A stretch of DNA of 64,000 nucleotides from Kluyvera sp047971185. GTDB lineage: Bacteria; Pseudomonadota; Gammaproteobacteria; Enterobacterales; Enterobacteriaceae. Each line of letters starts with the position of its first letter. Within the stretch, counting starts at the first letter, position 1. Shown here piece by piece: positions 1-7,848 of this stretch. The notes under the pieces are model-generated. The model was not told the origin of the DNA. It searched no databases and was given only the letters and a program-made list of their open reading frames with translations. The stretch spans positions 1 to 64,000 of the forward strand of contig NZ_JBKDZH010000034.1 of assembly GCF_047971185.1 (NCBI RefSeq), written 5' to 3'. The position numbers and the translations under genes are program-made.

Positions 1-497
1 AAGTTGTCGTTGATAACTTTTGCCAGCGGAGCCAGGCAGTTGGTGGTGCAGGATGCGTTAGAAACGATGTCCTGGCCTTCGTATTTGTCAAAGTTAGCGC
101 CTTTAACAAACATCGGCGTGTTGTCTTTGGACGGACCAGTCAGAACAACTTTTTTCGCACCAGCGGTGATGTGCTTACGAGCGGTTTCGTCAGTCAGGAA
201 CAGACCAGTTGCTTCAGCAACGATGTCAACACCAACTTCGTCCCATTTCAGGTTAGCCGGATCACGTTCAGCGGTAACACGGATTTTTTTACCGTTTACG
301 ATCAGATGACCGTCTTTCACTTCTACGGTACCGTTGAAACGGCCGTGAGTGGAGTCATATTTCAGCATGTAAGCCATGTAGTCTGCGTCTAACAGATCGT
401 TGATTGCAACGATCTCGATGTCAGAACGTTCCTGAGCAGCACGGAAAACAATGCGACCGATACGGCCAAAACCGTTGATACCTACTTTGATAGTCAT
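1..497 (-). CDS. gapA: Glyceraldehyde-3-phosphate dehydrogenase A, N-terminal part (cut by window start)
   Basis: Cytoplasmic glycolytic enzyme that converts glyceraldehyde 3-phosphate, NAD and phosphate to 1,3-bisphosphoglycerate. Reading leftwards from the ATG at 497, the protein begins MTIKVGINGFGRIGR, the Rossmann NAD-binding motif, and reaches the active-site motif SNASCTTNC near the window edge, whose first Cys is the catalytic thiol. About 165 of roughly 331 residues are present. It is divergent from msrB, as in E. coli, and the shared intergenic region carries a CRP-like site. Identity is essentially certain; the C-terminal half lies outside the window. Confidence 0.97.
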   Translation of the reverse strand, partial: MTIKVGINGFGRIGRIVFRAAQERSDIEIVAINDLLDADYMAYMLKYDSTHGRFNGTVEVKDGHLIVNGKKIRVTAERDPANLKWDEVGVDIVAEATGLFLTDETARKHITAGAKKVVLTGPSKDNTPMFVKGANFDKYEGQDIVSNASCTTNCLAPLAKVINDN

Positions 498-836
498 ATA
501 TTCCACCAGCTATTTGTTAGTGAATAAAAGGTTGCCTGTAAAATTACAAAAACCTTACGCAGCGTCAAGCGGAATCGTGTCAATCATTGCGACAAATCAA
601 TCTGCTGCCTAAGCTTTGCACGACTAACCTGTCTCACTCTTCCTATGAGCTAGAAACCACATGAGGGCGGCGCCGGGAATTTTAAAGGGCACGCGAGATA
701 AAAATGTGATGTTTATCACAATTACCTGGCTGCCTTTTCACGCCGATTAAGTTTAGAACAAAAGTTCACGCTTCATTGTTAATGTTTTGTTAGAATCGCC
801 ATGTAAATGTATTTTTCATAGCGAGATGTGAGAAAA
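498..836. promoter_or_regulatory. gapA-msrB divergent intergenic region
   Basis: This 339-bp gap between the divergent gapA and msrB genes has no credible coding sequence. It should hold the promoters of both genes. The only clear element seen is the CRP-like palindrome at 705-720. Individual -35/-10 boxes were not assigned. Confidence 0.6.
705..720. promoter_or_regulatory. CRP-binding site (predicted)
   Basis: The sequence TGTGATGTTTATCACA is a perfect TGTGA-N6-TCACA inverted repeat, the core CRP consensus. It lies between the divergent gapA and msrB starts, 208 bp upstream of gapA and 117 bp upstream of msrB. CRP control of a gapA promoter is known in E. coli; assignment to either gene here is inference. 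Confidence 0.75.
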
Positions 837-1250
837 ATGGTGAACAAACCCGCCCCAGAAGACCTGAAAAATACCCTCAGTGAGATGCAGTTCTATGTCA
901 CCCAGAAACATGGCACAGAGCCGCCATTTACCGGACGTTTGCTGCACAACAAGCGCGATGGGATCTACCACTGCCTGGTGTGCGACGCGCCGCTTTTTCA
1001 CTCCCAGAGCAAGTATGATTCCGGATGTGGCTGGCCAAGTTTTTATGAGCCGGTAAGCGATACCGCCATTCGTTATCTCAATGATTACTCCCACGGCATG
1101 CAACGTACTGAAATTCGTTGCGGAAATTGCGATGCGCACCTGGGGCACGTCTTCCCCGACGGCCCGCAGCCGACCGGCGAACGTTTTTGCGTTAATTCCG
1201 CGTCGCTCAGCTTTACGGATGACGAGAGCGGCGACGCAACCAAAGGTTGA
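837..1250 (+). CDS. msrB: Peptide methionine-(R)-S-oxide reductase MsrB
   Basis: Repairs methionine-R-sulfoxide in oxidised proteins in the cytoplasm. The 137-residue product has the two zinc-binding CxxC pairs (Cys46/Cys49 and Cys95/Cys98), the family motif SGCGWPSF (62-69) and the catalytic Cys in RFCVNS (Cys118). The ATG at 837 is preferred over the GTG at 828 because the protein then begins MVNKPAPEDLKN, matching the E. coli N-terminus. It is divergent from gapA and followed after 43 bp by yeaC, the conserved enterobacterial arrangement. Confidence 0.96.
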   Translation: MVNKPAPEDLKNTLSEMQFYVTQKHGTEPPFTGRLLHNKRDGIYHCLVCDAPLFHSQSKYDSGCGWPSFYEPVSDTAIRYLNDYSHGMQRTEIRCGNCDAHLGHVFPDGPQPTGERFCVNSASLSFTDDESGDATKG

Positions 1251-1293
1251 AGAAACGATTCAGCAAATTATTCCACAGGAGAGGGGGCTGAAC

Positions 1294-1572
1294 ATGAGTA
1301 TTGAGCAAATGATCGACAACATGACGCCGGAAATTTACCAGCGCTTAGCCACCGCGGTGGAGCTCGGAAAATGGCCGGACGGCGTGGCGCTCACCGACGA
1401 ACAAAAAGAGAACTGTTTACAGCTGGTGATGCTTTGGCAGTCGCGCAATAACAGCGATGCGCAGCACATGACCATTGATACCCGCGGTCAGATGGTGATG
1501 AAGAGCAAGCAGCAGCTGAAAGAAGACTTCGGCATCGCGCCGAAGCCGATTGCGACATTTAAACCGCACTAA
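1294..1572 (+). CDS. yeaC: YeaC, DUF1315 family protein
   Basis: Small (92 aa) soluble protein of the DUF1315 family, function unknown. It begins MSIEQMIDNMTPEIYQRL and ends PKPIATFKPH, as in E. coli YeaC. A good ribosome-binding site (AGGAGAGG) precedes the ATG at 1294; a longer in-frame extension reaching back into msrB is not credible. It follows msrB closely and probably shares its transcript. Its stop codon overlaps by 4 bp the stop of the convergent regulator gene on the other strand. Confidence 0.92.
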   Translation: MSIEQMIDNMTPEIYQRLATAVELGKWPDGVALTDEQKENCLQLVMLWQSRNNSDAQHMTIDTRGQMVMKSKQQLKEDFGIAPKPIATFKPH

Positions 1573-3497
1573 GCGGCCGCCCATGGCTCGATCAGCCGTT
1601 CTCTGGCGTACCACATCGCTTCTCTGACCGCGACGGGCCTGCTCAGCAGGCCCAGCGCGTAAAAGCGGTCGGCGATGGTCTGCTGGGCGCGTATGGCCTG
1701 CAAATCCATTTCTCGCGTCTGATGGCTACGCCGCGCCAGCGCGCAGGCCAACGCCTCGGTGTCCAGCCCCAGTTCCCCCGCTAGCAGCTTCGCCGCTTCG
1801 TGGCGATGCCGGTCGATAAATTTTCCCGTTTTCACCAGCGCCGCCACGACCCCGGCAATGACCTCCTCATTTTGCCGCGCGTACTGGCGGCGGGTGAGAT
1901 AGAACTGATGATTATTGACGCGGCCTTCACCGGTTGCCAGCACCCGTAGCGTCCCGCTGCGCTCGGCGTCGCTCAGCACCGGATCCCACATCATCCAGGC
2001 GTCGGCGGACAGATAGTCGCTGGCGGTCAGCGGATATTTGGGCGGCGCATAGACCACCTTGACGTCATCAAGCCCCAATCCCGCTTCTTCCAGAATCTGC
2101 ACCAGCAGCCAGTGCACGTTCGAACCTTTATTCAGCGCAATGCGCTTGCCCCGCAGCTGCGCGAGCGAGCGTATATCGCTGGCGTTCGGCACCACCATGG
2201 CCACGCTGCGCGGCGCCGGCGGCTCCCAGGCCACATACAGCAGCGAATTGTCTTTTGCCTGGGCGAAAATCGGGGGTGCTTCGCCGGTGGTACCAAAATC
2301 AATTTCATCATTGCTGAGCGCCTGCAGCAGCTGCGGCCCGGCGGGATATTCGCTCCACATCACGTTGATACCCAGATTGGCAAAATTCTGCTCCAGCAGC
2401 TGACGCGCCTTCAGCACGCCCAGATTGCCGAAACGTTGATAGCCAATGCGCAGTTCGCGTTCACGTGGCGCAGCGGAAGGCCGCTCTGCGGGCTTACGCC
2501 GTTGCTTGATGACCCCCAGATGCGCCAGCTGCGTCCGCAGCGTATGGCGGCTGATGCCAAGCAGCTGTGCCGCCTGACTCTGGTTATTGTGGCTTTGGCT
2601 CATTGCCGTCTGGATCATGGCGCGCAGCAGGCGATCGTACAGCGCCCCGTTGTGCGCCAGCAGCTGGCGACGCATAAACGCCGCCAGTTCATCCTGTTGC
2701 GCCGGCGGTGAAGGCGACGTGGAAGGGGCGGTAGTAAGGCGGAGATGTTCAGGGCCAAGCTCTACCTCTGGATTCAGCAGCACCGCGTTGTGCAGGGTAT
2801 TTTCCAGCTCACGAATGTTTCCCGGCCACGGATAGTCATGCAGCAGCGCCAGCGCCTGCTCTGAGAGCCGCTGTGCCGGGCGGCCGAGCCGCCGCGCATA
2901 AAGCTGTACAAAGTGGTGCGCCAGAACCGTGATGTCCTGCTGGCGCTGACGTAGCGGCGGCAGGGTCACGGCGGCGATATTGAGTCGATAAAAAAGATCC
3001 TCGCGAAAGCGACGTTCCTGGATAGCACGGGCCAGATCGACGTGGGTGGCCGCCACCACGCGGACGTTAATGCCAATCGGCTTATGGGAACCGACGCGCG
3101 TAATCTCGCGTTCCTGGAGGACACGCAGCAGCTTAACCTGTAACGACAAACTCAGCTCGCCAATCTCATCCAGCAGCAGCGTACCGCCCTCCGCGGCTTC
3201 AAACCAACCCTGATGGGTATGCGTCGCGCCACTAAATGCGCCTTTCTCATGGCCAAACAGCTCTGATTCCGCCAGCGACTCGGTTAGCGCACCACAGTTG
3301 ACGGCCAGGAAAGGGCCGTTTGCCCGCAGGCTATGACGGTGCAGATAGCGGGCCACCACCTCTTTGCCGGTACCCGTTTCACCGACGATTAACACCGTGG
3401 CGTCGGTGGGGGCAAGGCGCGCCAGCACGTTCTGAAAGGCTTGTGAAGCCGGGTCGACCAGTACCGGCCCGGATAATGTGAGTTCTGCGTTGAGCAT
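1569..3497 (-). CDS. Sigma-54-dependent activator fused to an SsuA/TauA-like substrate-binding domain
   Basis: A 642-residue fusion. Residues about 15-250 are an AAA+ sigma-54 activator domain: Walker A GETGTGKE (near 39-46), GAFSGA (86-91, the sigma-54 contact loop with Ser for the usual Thr) and Walker B GGTLLLDEIG. A Fis-type helix-turn-helix (NNQSQAAQLLGISRHTL) lies near 315-335. Residues about 350-640 match the aliphatic-sulfonate/taurine periplasmic-binding fold (ELRIGYQRFGNLGVLKAR, DEIDFGTTGEAPP, LRGKRIALNKGSNVH) without signal peptide, so it should sense its ligand in the cytoplasm. There is no receiver or GAF domain. It is divergent from the monooxygenase operon it most likely activates. 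The domain order is plain from sequence; the ligand is inferred. Confidence 0.93.
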   Translation of the reverse strand: MLNAELTLSGPVLVDPASQAFQNVLARLAPTDATVLIVGETGTGKEVVARYLHRHSLRANGPFLAVNCGALTESLAESELFGHEKGAFSGATHTHQGWFEAAEGGTLLLDEIGELSLSLQVKLLRVLQEREITRVGSHKPIGINVRVVAATHVDLARAIQERRFREDLFYRLNIAAVTLPPLRQRQQDITVLAHHFVQLYARRLGRPAQRLSEQALALLHDYPWPGNIRELENTLHNAVLLNPEVELGPEHLRLTTAPSTSPSPPAQQDELAAFMRRQLLAHNGALYDRLLRAMIQTAMSQSHNNQSQAAQLLGISRHTLRTQLAHLGVIKQRRKPAERPSAAPRERELRIGYQRFGNLGVLKARQLLEQNFANLGINVMWSEYPAGPQLLQALSNDEIDFGTTGEAPPIFAQAKDNSLLYVAWEPPAPRSVAMVVPNASDIRSLAQLRGKRIALNKGSNVHWLLVQILEEAGLGLDDVKVVYAPPKYPLTASDYLSADAWMMWDPVLSDAERSGTLRVLATGEGRVNNHQFYLTRRQYARQNEEVIAGVVAALVKTGKFIDRHRHEAAKLLAGELGLDTEALACALARRSHQTREMDLQAIRAQQTIADRFYALGLLSRPVAVREAMWYARERLIEPWAAA

Positions 3498-3573
3498 CGG
3501 AATTCTCCAGCAAGTTCATGTCTGGACGGTATCTGTTGGCGGCGCAAGATTCCAGAGGGGGTAAACGGCCGAT

Positions 3574-3589
3574 TGTTGCCATTGCGGCA
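3574..3589. promoter_or_regulatory. Upstream activator site, copy 1 (predicted)
   Basis: TGTTGCCATTGCGGCA is imperfectly palindromic and matches the second copy at 3606 in 13 of 16 positions. The copies start 32 bp apart, three helical turns, as expected for a hexameric sigma-54 activator. Assigned to the adjacent fusion regulator by position only. Confidence 0.55.
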
Positions 3590-3605
3590 GTTTGTGCCGT
3601 CAGGG

Positions 3606-3621
3606 TGTTGCATTTGCAGCA
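3606..3621. promoter_or_regulatory. Upstream activator site, copy 2 (predicted)
   Basis: TGTTGCATTTGCAGCA is a near-perfect inverted repeat, same face of the helix as copy 1, and ends 65 bp before the sigma-54 promoter at 3686. Confidence 0.55.
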
Positions 3622-3684
3622 TGTGGCAAAACGTGAGTGTGTTTATAACCTATTAATAAATAAAGATATTAACGCATTCAAAAG

Positions 3685-3701
3685 TTGGCATGTATTTCGC
3701 T
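3685..3701 (+). promoter_or_regulatory. Sigma-54 (-24/-12) promoter for the monooxygenase operon
   Basis: TTGGCATGTATTTCGCT has the invariant GG and GC dinucleotides with exactly ten bases between them and differs from TGGCAC-N5-TTGCT at two positions. It lies 70 bp upstream of the first monooxygenase gene, and an AAA+ sigma-54 activator is encoded immediately divergent. Confidence 0.75.
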
Positions 3702-3770
3702 AATCTCTTTATAACTGACGAAGATAACCGCTTCTATAAATACCAAATATAGTTATAAAGGAAATGGATA

Positions 3771-4943
3771 ATGACAGTACAAGCCGCTGAGCAAATTAAT
3801 CTCTTCTGGTTCTTACCCACCCATGGTGATGGGCGCTATCTGGGCACCACCGAAGGAGGGCGTCCGGTGGATCTTCCCTATCTGCAACAGGTGGCGCTGG
3901 CGGCGGACAGCCTTGGTTACTACGGCGTACTGATCCCGACGGGAAAAAGCTGTGAAGACTCATGGCTGGTGGCCGCCGCACTGGCCCCCATCACCCGCAA
4001 TCTGCGTTACCTCGTCGCGGTGCGTCCCGGTCTGCAGCCGCCCACGCTGGCGGCGCGGATGGCGGCGACGCTGGATCGTCTCTCCGAGGGACGCCTGCTG
4101 ATTAACGTTGTGACGGGCGGTGACCCGGTAGAGAACAAAGGCGACGGCATTTTCCTGAGCCACCGCGAGCGTTATGAAGTGACTCATGAATTCCTTGAGG
4201 TTTACCGTCGCCTGCTTGCGGGGGAAAAGGTGGATTATCACGGCGCGCATATTCAGGTTGAAGGGGCGGAAGTCCTGTTCCCGACGGTACAGCGCAACGG
4301 GCCGCCGCTGTATTTTGGCGGCTCGTCGGCGGAGGCGATAGACGTGGCCGCCGACCATATTGATGCCTATCTGACCTGGGGCGAACCGCCAGCGCAGGTG
4401 GCGGAAAAACTGGCGGTTGTCAAAGCTCGGGCCGAAGAAAAGGGCCGCAAGCTAGAGTACGGAATCCGCCTGCATGTGATTGTGCGCGAGACGGAGGAAG
4501 AAGCGTGGGCGGCCGCGGATAAGCTGATTGCGCACCTGGATGATGACACCATCGCACAGGCGCAGCAGATTTTTGCCCGCATGGACTCCGCCGGGCAGGC
4601 GCGAATGAGCGCGCTGCATAAGGGAAGCCGCGATAATCTGCGCATCGCCCCTAACCTGTGGGCCGGCGTCGGGCTGGTTCGCGGCGGCGCAGGGACCGCA
4701 CTGGTGGGAAATCCGCAGCAGGTTGCCGAACGCATTCGTGAATATCAGGCGCTGGGGATCACCAACTTTATCTTCTCTGGTTACCCGCATCTTGAAGAGG
4801 CGCACCGCTTTGCCGAGCTGGTTATGCCGCTGCTGCCAGCCAGCACGCAGCCGCGTTCCGCGAAAGGGCAGGTCAACACCGGGCCGTTTGGGGAAACCAT
4901 CGGCGGGGCGAAGCGTCCTGTTCCGCAGGCGAGCGCCAGTTGA
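3771..4943 (+). CDS. SsuD-like FMNH2-dependent alkanesulfonate monooxygenase
   Basis: A 390-residue member of the bacterial luciferase-like (LLM) family. It resembles SsuD, which cleaves alkanesulfonates to aldehyde and sulfite using reduced FMN. Typical features are INLFWFLPTHGDGRYLG at the N-terminus, RFxV-type strand LVAVRPGLQPPTLAARMAATLDRLSEGRLLINVVTGGDP, and YFGGSSAEA. The ATG at 3771 follows AAAGGAAAT. It is first gene of a three-gene operon behind a sigma-54 promoter; 10 bp separate it from the next gene. No ssuE-type flavin reductase is adjacent. The substrate class follows from the family; the exact sulfonate is unknown. Confidence 0.88.
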   Translation: MTVQAAEQINLFWFLPTHGDGRYLGTTEGGRPVDLPYLQQVALAADSLGYYGVLIPTGKSCEDSWLVAAALAPITRNLRYLVAVRPGLQPPTLAARMAATLDRLSEGRLLINVVTGGDPVENKGDGIFLSHRERYEVTHEFLEVYRRLLAGEKVDYHGAHIQVEGAEVLFPTVQRNGPPLYFGGSSAEAIDVAADHIDAYLTWGEPPAQVAEKLAVVKARAEEKGRKLEYGIRLHVIVRETEEEAWAAADKLIAHLDDDTIAQAQQIFARMDSAGQARMSALHKGSRDNLRIAPNLWAGVGLVRGGAGTALVGNPQQVAERIREYQALGITNFIFSGYPHLEEAHRFAELVMPLLPASTQPRSAKGQVNTGPFGETIGGAKRPVPQASAS

Positions 4944-4953
4944 GGAGGCGGCA

Positions 4954-6339
4954 ATGTCACGACAAGAAAGCGAACCTCACATTGTGATCGTGGGAGGGGG
5001 ATTCAGCGGCACGGCCGTGGCGATTCACCTGTTGCGTGAGTCGCGTCACGCTCTGCGCATTAGCGTGGTGGAGCCGCGTCCGGCGCTGGGGTGTGGCGTG
5101 GCCTACTCGGCGACCGATCCCGCACATCGCATCAACGTCCCCGCAGCGCGAATGCAGCTGGCGGGAGACGACGACGGCGCGTTTGATCGCTGGTATCGCC
5201 GGCATGGCGATTTTCCACAGGATCCCCAGGCGCGGCTCGCTGACGGCAGCGTCTATCCACAGCGCGGCGTATTTGGGCGCTACGTGCAGGAGAATCTGGC
5301 CGAGGCCGTGAAGGGGCAGGACGGGCGTCTGACGCATCTACGCGATCGCGCGATCGGCTGGCATGACGGCTGCGTGGTGACTGCCGGGGGGCAACGGCTG
5401 CGCGCCGATGGCATGGTGCTGGCGATAAGCCACCCGGCGCCGCGCTTGCCGACGGTGGTTCAGCCCCTTGCTCACCATCCGCGGCTGATAGCGAATCCGT
5501 GGCGCCCGGAGGCGCTAGCGGCGATCCCACACAACGCGCGCGTCGCCATTATGGGCACGGCGCTGAGTATGGCGGACGTGGTCGCGACGCTGCAACGACA
5601 GGGGCATTACGGGGCAACGTTCGCCTTCTCACGCCACGGTTTGCTCTCCAGATCGAATGCTCCGCTCGCCGCATCGACGTGGCAGGCCGACTACCAAACC
5701 GGCACGCTGCGCCAGCGTCTGCGGCAGATCCGCGCGGATATCCCGCGTGCGGCGGCGCTGGGGTTGCCCTGGCAAAGCGTACTGGACGCGGTGCGCGGGC
5801 AGGGGCAGAACATCTGGCAGCAGCTTAGCGAGCGGGAAAAACGGCAGTTTTTGCGCCATTTGCGCCGCTTCTGGGACGTGCATCGCTACCGAATTGCGCC
5901 ACAGGTGGCGCAGGCCATTGCCGAAAAACGGGCCGACGGCACATTTCGCACGCTGGCGGCGCGGCTGCGCGCGCTGACCGCTGAGGGCGAGAGTTTTCAC
6001 CTTGATCTAGCCCTGCGCGGTGCTGGGAGCCTGCGGGAAGAAGTGGACTATCTGGTGCTGACGACGGGGCCAGACCATGCCGATTTGGTCGCCAGTGAGC
6101 CGTTTCTGGCAGCGCTCCAGCGGAGCGGGCTGCTTCGCCCGGATGCGCTGGGGCTGGGGATTGAGGTTAACGCCCATTCGCAGGCCGTTGGCACCTCTTC
6201 GCGCGTCTGGGTCGCCGGCCCGGCGGCGCGCGGACGATTTGGCGAACTGATGGGGCTACCGCAGGTGGCGGATCACGCCCGTCAGGTTGCGCAAACGGTG
6301 CTGCAAACGCTGGCCAGCCACCAGAACGTCACCGCCTGA
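4954..6339 (+). CDS. FAD/NAD(P)-binding oxidoreductase (YdhS/HpyO-like)
   Basis: A 461-residue flavoprotein with an N-terminal dinucleotide-binding motif IVIVGGGFSGTAVAIHLLR, a conserved CGVAYSATDPAHRINVPA block and a second nucleotide-binding stretch VAIMGTALSMADVVATL. This pattern is typical of the FAD/NAD(P)-binding family that includes YdhS. Start chosen at 4954 because GAGGAGG precedes it and the first residues are MSRQESEPHIV; a longer open frame extends back through the previous gene. It lies between two reduced-flavin monooxygenases, so a redox partner or a sulfur-compound oxidase role is plausible. That role is inference. Confidence 0.8.
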   Translation: MSRQESEPHIVIVGGGFSGTAVAIHLLRESRHALRISVVEPRPALGCGVAYSATDPAHRINVPAARMQLAGDDDGAFDRWYRRHGDFPQDPQARLADGSVYPQRGVFGRYVQENLAEAVKGQDGRLTHLRDRAIGWHDGCVVTAGGQRLRADGMVLAISHPAPRLPTVVQPLAHHPRLIANPWRPEALAAIPHNARVAIMGTALSMADVVATLQRQGHYGATFAFSRHGLLSRSNAPLAASTWQADYQTGTLRQRLRQIRADIPRAAALGLPWQSVLDAVRGQGQNIWQQLSEREKRQFLRHLRRFWDVHRYRIAPQVAQAIAEKRADGTFRTLAARLRALTAEGESFHLDLALRGAGSLREEVDYLVLTTGPDHADLVASEPFLAALQRSGLLRPDALGLGIEVNAHSQAVGTSSRVWVAGPAARGRFGELMGLPQVADHARQVAQTVLQTLASHQNVTA

Positions 6340-6394
6340 ACCTACCTGTAAACTGATTATTGCGCCGGGAAAGCCGGGCGCAGGAGAGACCGCT

Positions 6395-7792
6395 ATGTCT
6401 TCACAACGTGAAATTCGTCTGAATGCTTTTGATATGAACTGCGTCGGCCATCAGTCGCCGGGGCTGTGGGCGCACCCGCGCGATCGTTCCTGGCAGTATA
6501 AGGATCTGGACTATTGGGTCGATCTGGCGCGTCTGCTGGAGCGGGGAAAGTTTGACGGCCTGTTTATTGCCGACGTGCTGGGCGTCTACGATGTGTATAA
6601 CGGCAACGGTGATGCGGCGATCCGTCAGGCCGCGCAGGTGCCGGTAAACGATCCGCTGGCGCTGGTGACGCCGATGGCGCTGGTGACCGAGCATCTGGGC
6701 TTTGGCCTGACCGCCTCGCTGTCGTTTGAGCACCCGTACCCGTTTGCTCGCCGTCTCTCGACGCTGGATCACCTGACCAAAGGCCGCGTGGGCTGGAACA
6801 TCGTCACCTCGTATCTGGAAAGCGGGGCGCGCAATATCGGCCAGCAGGCGCAGACGGCGCACGATGCCCGCTACGACTATGCCGATGAGTATCTGGAGGT
6901 TATCTACAAGCTGCTGGAAGGGAGCTGGGAGGAGGGGGCGATTCTGCGCGATCGTGAGCGGCGCATTTTCAGCGATCCGAGTAAAATTCACGCCATTAAC
7001 CATCATGGCAAATTCTTTGACGTGCCGGGCTATCACCTCTGTGAACCGTCGCCGCAGCGTACGCCGGTGCTGTATCAGGCGGGTGCCTCCAGCCGCGGGA
7101 AGCAGTTTGCCGCCAGCCACGCCGAATGCGTGTTTGTGGCTTCACCGTCAAAAAGCGCGCTGAAAAAAACGGTCGCGGACATTCGCCGCCGCGCGGAGGA
7201 AGCGGGGCGCGATCCGCACAGTATTCTCATTTTCAACATGCAAACGGCGATCGTTGGTGAGACGGATAAAGCCGCGCAGGCGAAGTGGCAGGAGTACAAA
7301 AGCTGGACCAGCTATGAAGGGGCATTGGCGCTGATCTCCGGCTGGACGGGGATTGATTTCGGGCAGTACCAGCCGGATGAAGTGTTTACCTATGCTAAAA
7401 CCAACGCCATCCAGTCGGTAGTCGATACCTTCTCTACCGCCGATCCGGATAAACAGTGGTCGGTGAAAGCCATGGCCGACTGGGTGGGTATCGGCGGCTT
7501 TGGCCCGCTGGTGGTGGGTAGCGCGGAAACGGTAGCGGACGAGCTGCAATCGTGGGTGGAGGAGACGGACGTGGATGGCTTCAATCTGGCCTACGCGGTC
7601 ACGCACGAAACCTTTACTGACGTTGTCGAACTGCTGATACCCGAACTGCAAAAACGCGGCGTGTATAAACGCGAGTACAGCCAGGGGACGCTACGCGAGA
7701 AGCTGTTTGGCGGCAGCGCCAGGCTTCAGGCTCCGCATCCGGGCGCAGGCTACCGTATTCATGAGCAAAGCGGGATTTTAACGCCGGTGTGA
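6395..7792 (+). CDS. LLM-class flavin-dependent monooxygenase (NtaA/SnaA/DszA family)
   Basis: A 465-residue protein of the NtaA/SnaA/DszA branch of flavin-dependent monooxygenases: LNAFDMNCVGHQSPGLW at the N-terminus, SLSFEHPYPFARRLSTLDHL, GRVGWNIVTS and TPVLYQAGASSRGKQFAA. Members use reduced FMN from a separate reductase to attack sulfones, aminopolycarboxylates or similar substrates. Start at 6395 follows CAGGAGAGACC and gives MSSQREIRLNAF. It is third in the operon and ends before a long hairpin. With the SsuD-like gene and the sulfonate-type sensor it suggests a two-step organosulfur pathway; the substrate cannot be read from sequence. Confidence 0.87.
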   Translation: MSSQREIRLNAFDMNCVGHQSPGLWAHPRDRSWQYKDLDYWVDLARLLERGKFDGLFIADVLGVYDVYNGNGDAAIRQAAQVPVNDPLALVTPMALVTEHLGFGLTASLSFEHPYPFARRLSTLDHLTKGRVGWNIVTSYLESGARNIGQQAQTAHDARYDYADEYLEVIYKLLEGSWEEGAILRDRERRIFSDPSKIHAINHHGKFFDVPGYHLCEPSPQRTPVLYQAGASSRGKQFAASHAECVFVASPSKSALKKTVADIRRRAEEAGRDPHSILIFNMQTAIVGETDKAAQAKWQEYKSWTSYEGALALISGWTGIDFGQYQPDEVFTYAKTNAIQSVVDTFSTADPDKQWSVKAMADWVGIGGFGPLVVGSAETVADELQSWVEETDVDGFNLAYAVTHETFTDVVELLIPELQKRGVYKREYSQGTLREKLFGGSARLQAPHPGAGYRIHEQSGILTPV

Positions 7793-7806
7793 CACCTGCT
7801 GATAAA

Positions 7807-7836
7807 CGATAACCCGGTCAGGTCACCGGGTTATCG
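7807..7836. terminator. Bidirectional terminator-like hairpin
   Basis: CGATAACCCGGT and its exact complement ACCGGGTTATCG enclose a 6-nt loop. The 12-bp stem lies between the convergent monooxygenase operon and chitinase gene. There is no strong T-run, so intrinsic termination is likely but not certain. Confidence 0.6.
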
Positions 7837-7848
7837 TGTCAGGATGCG

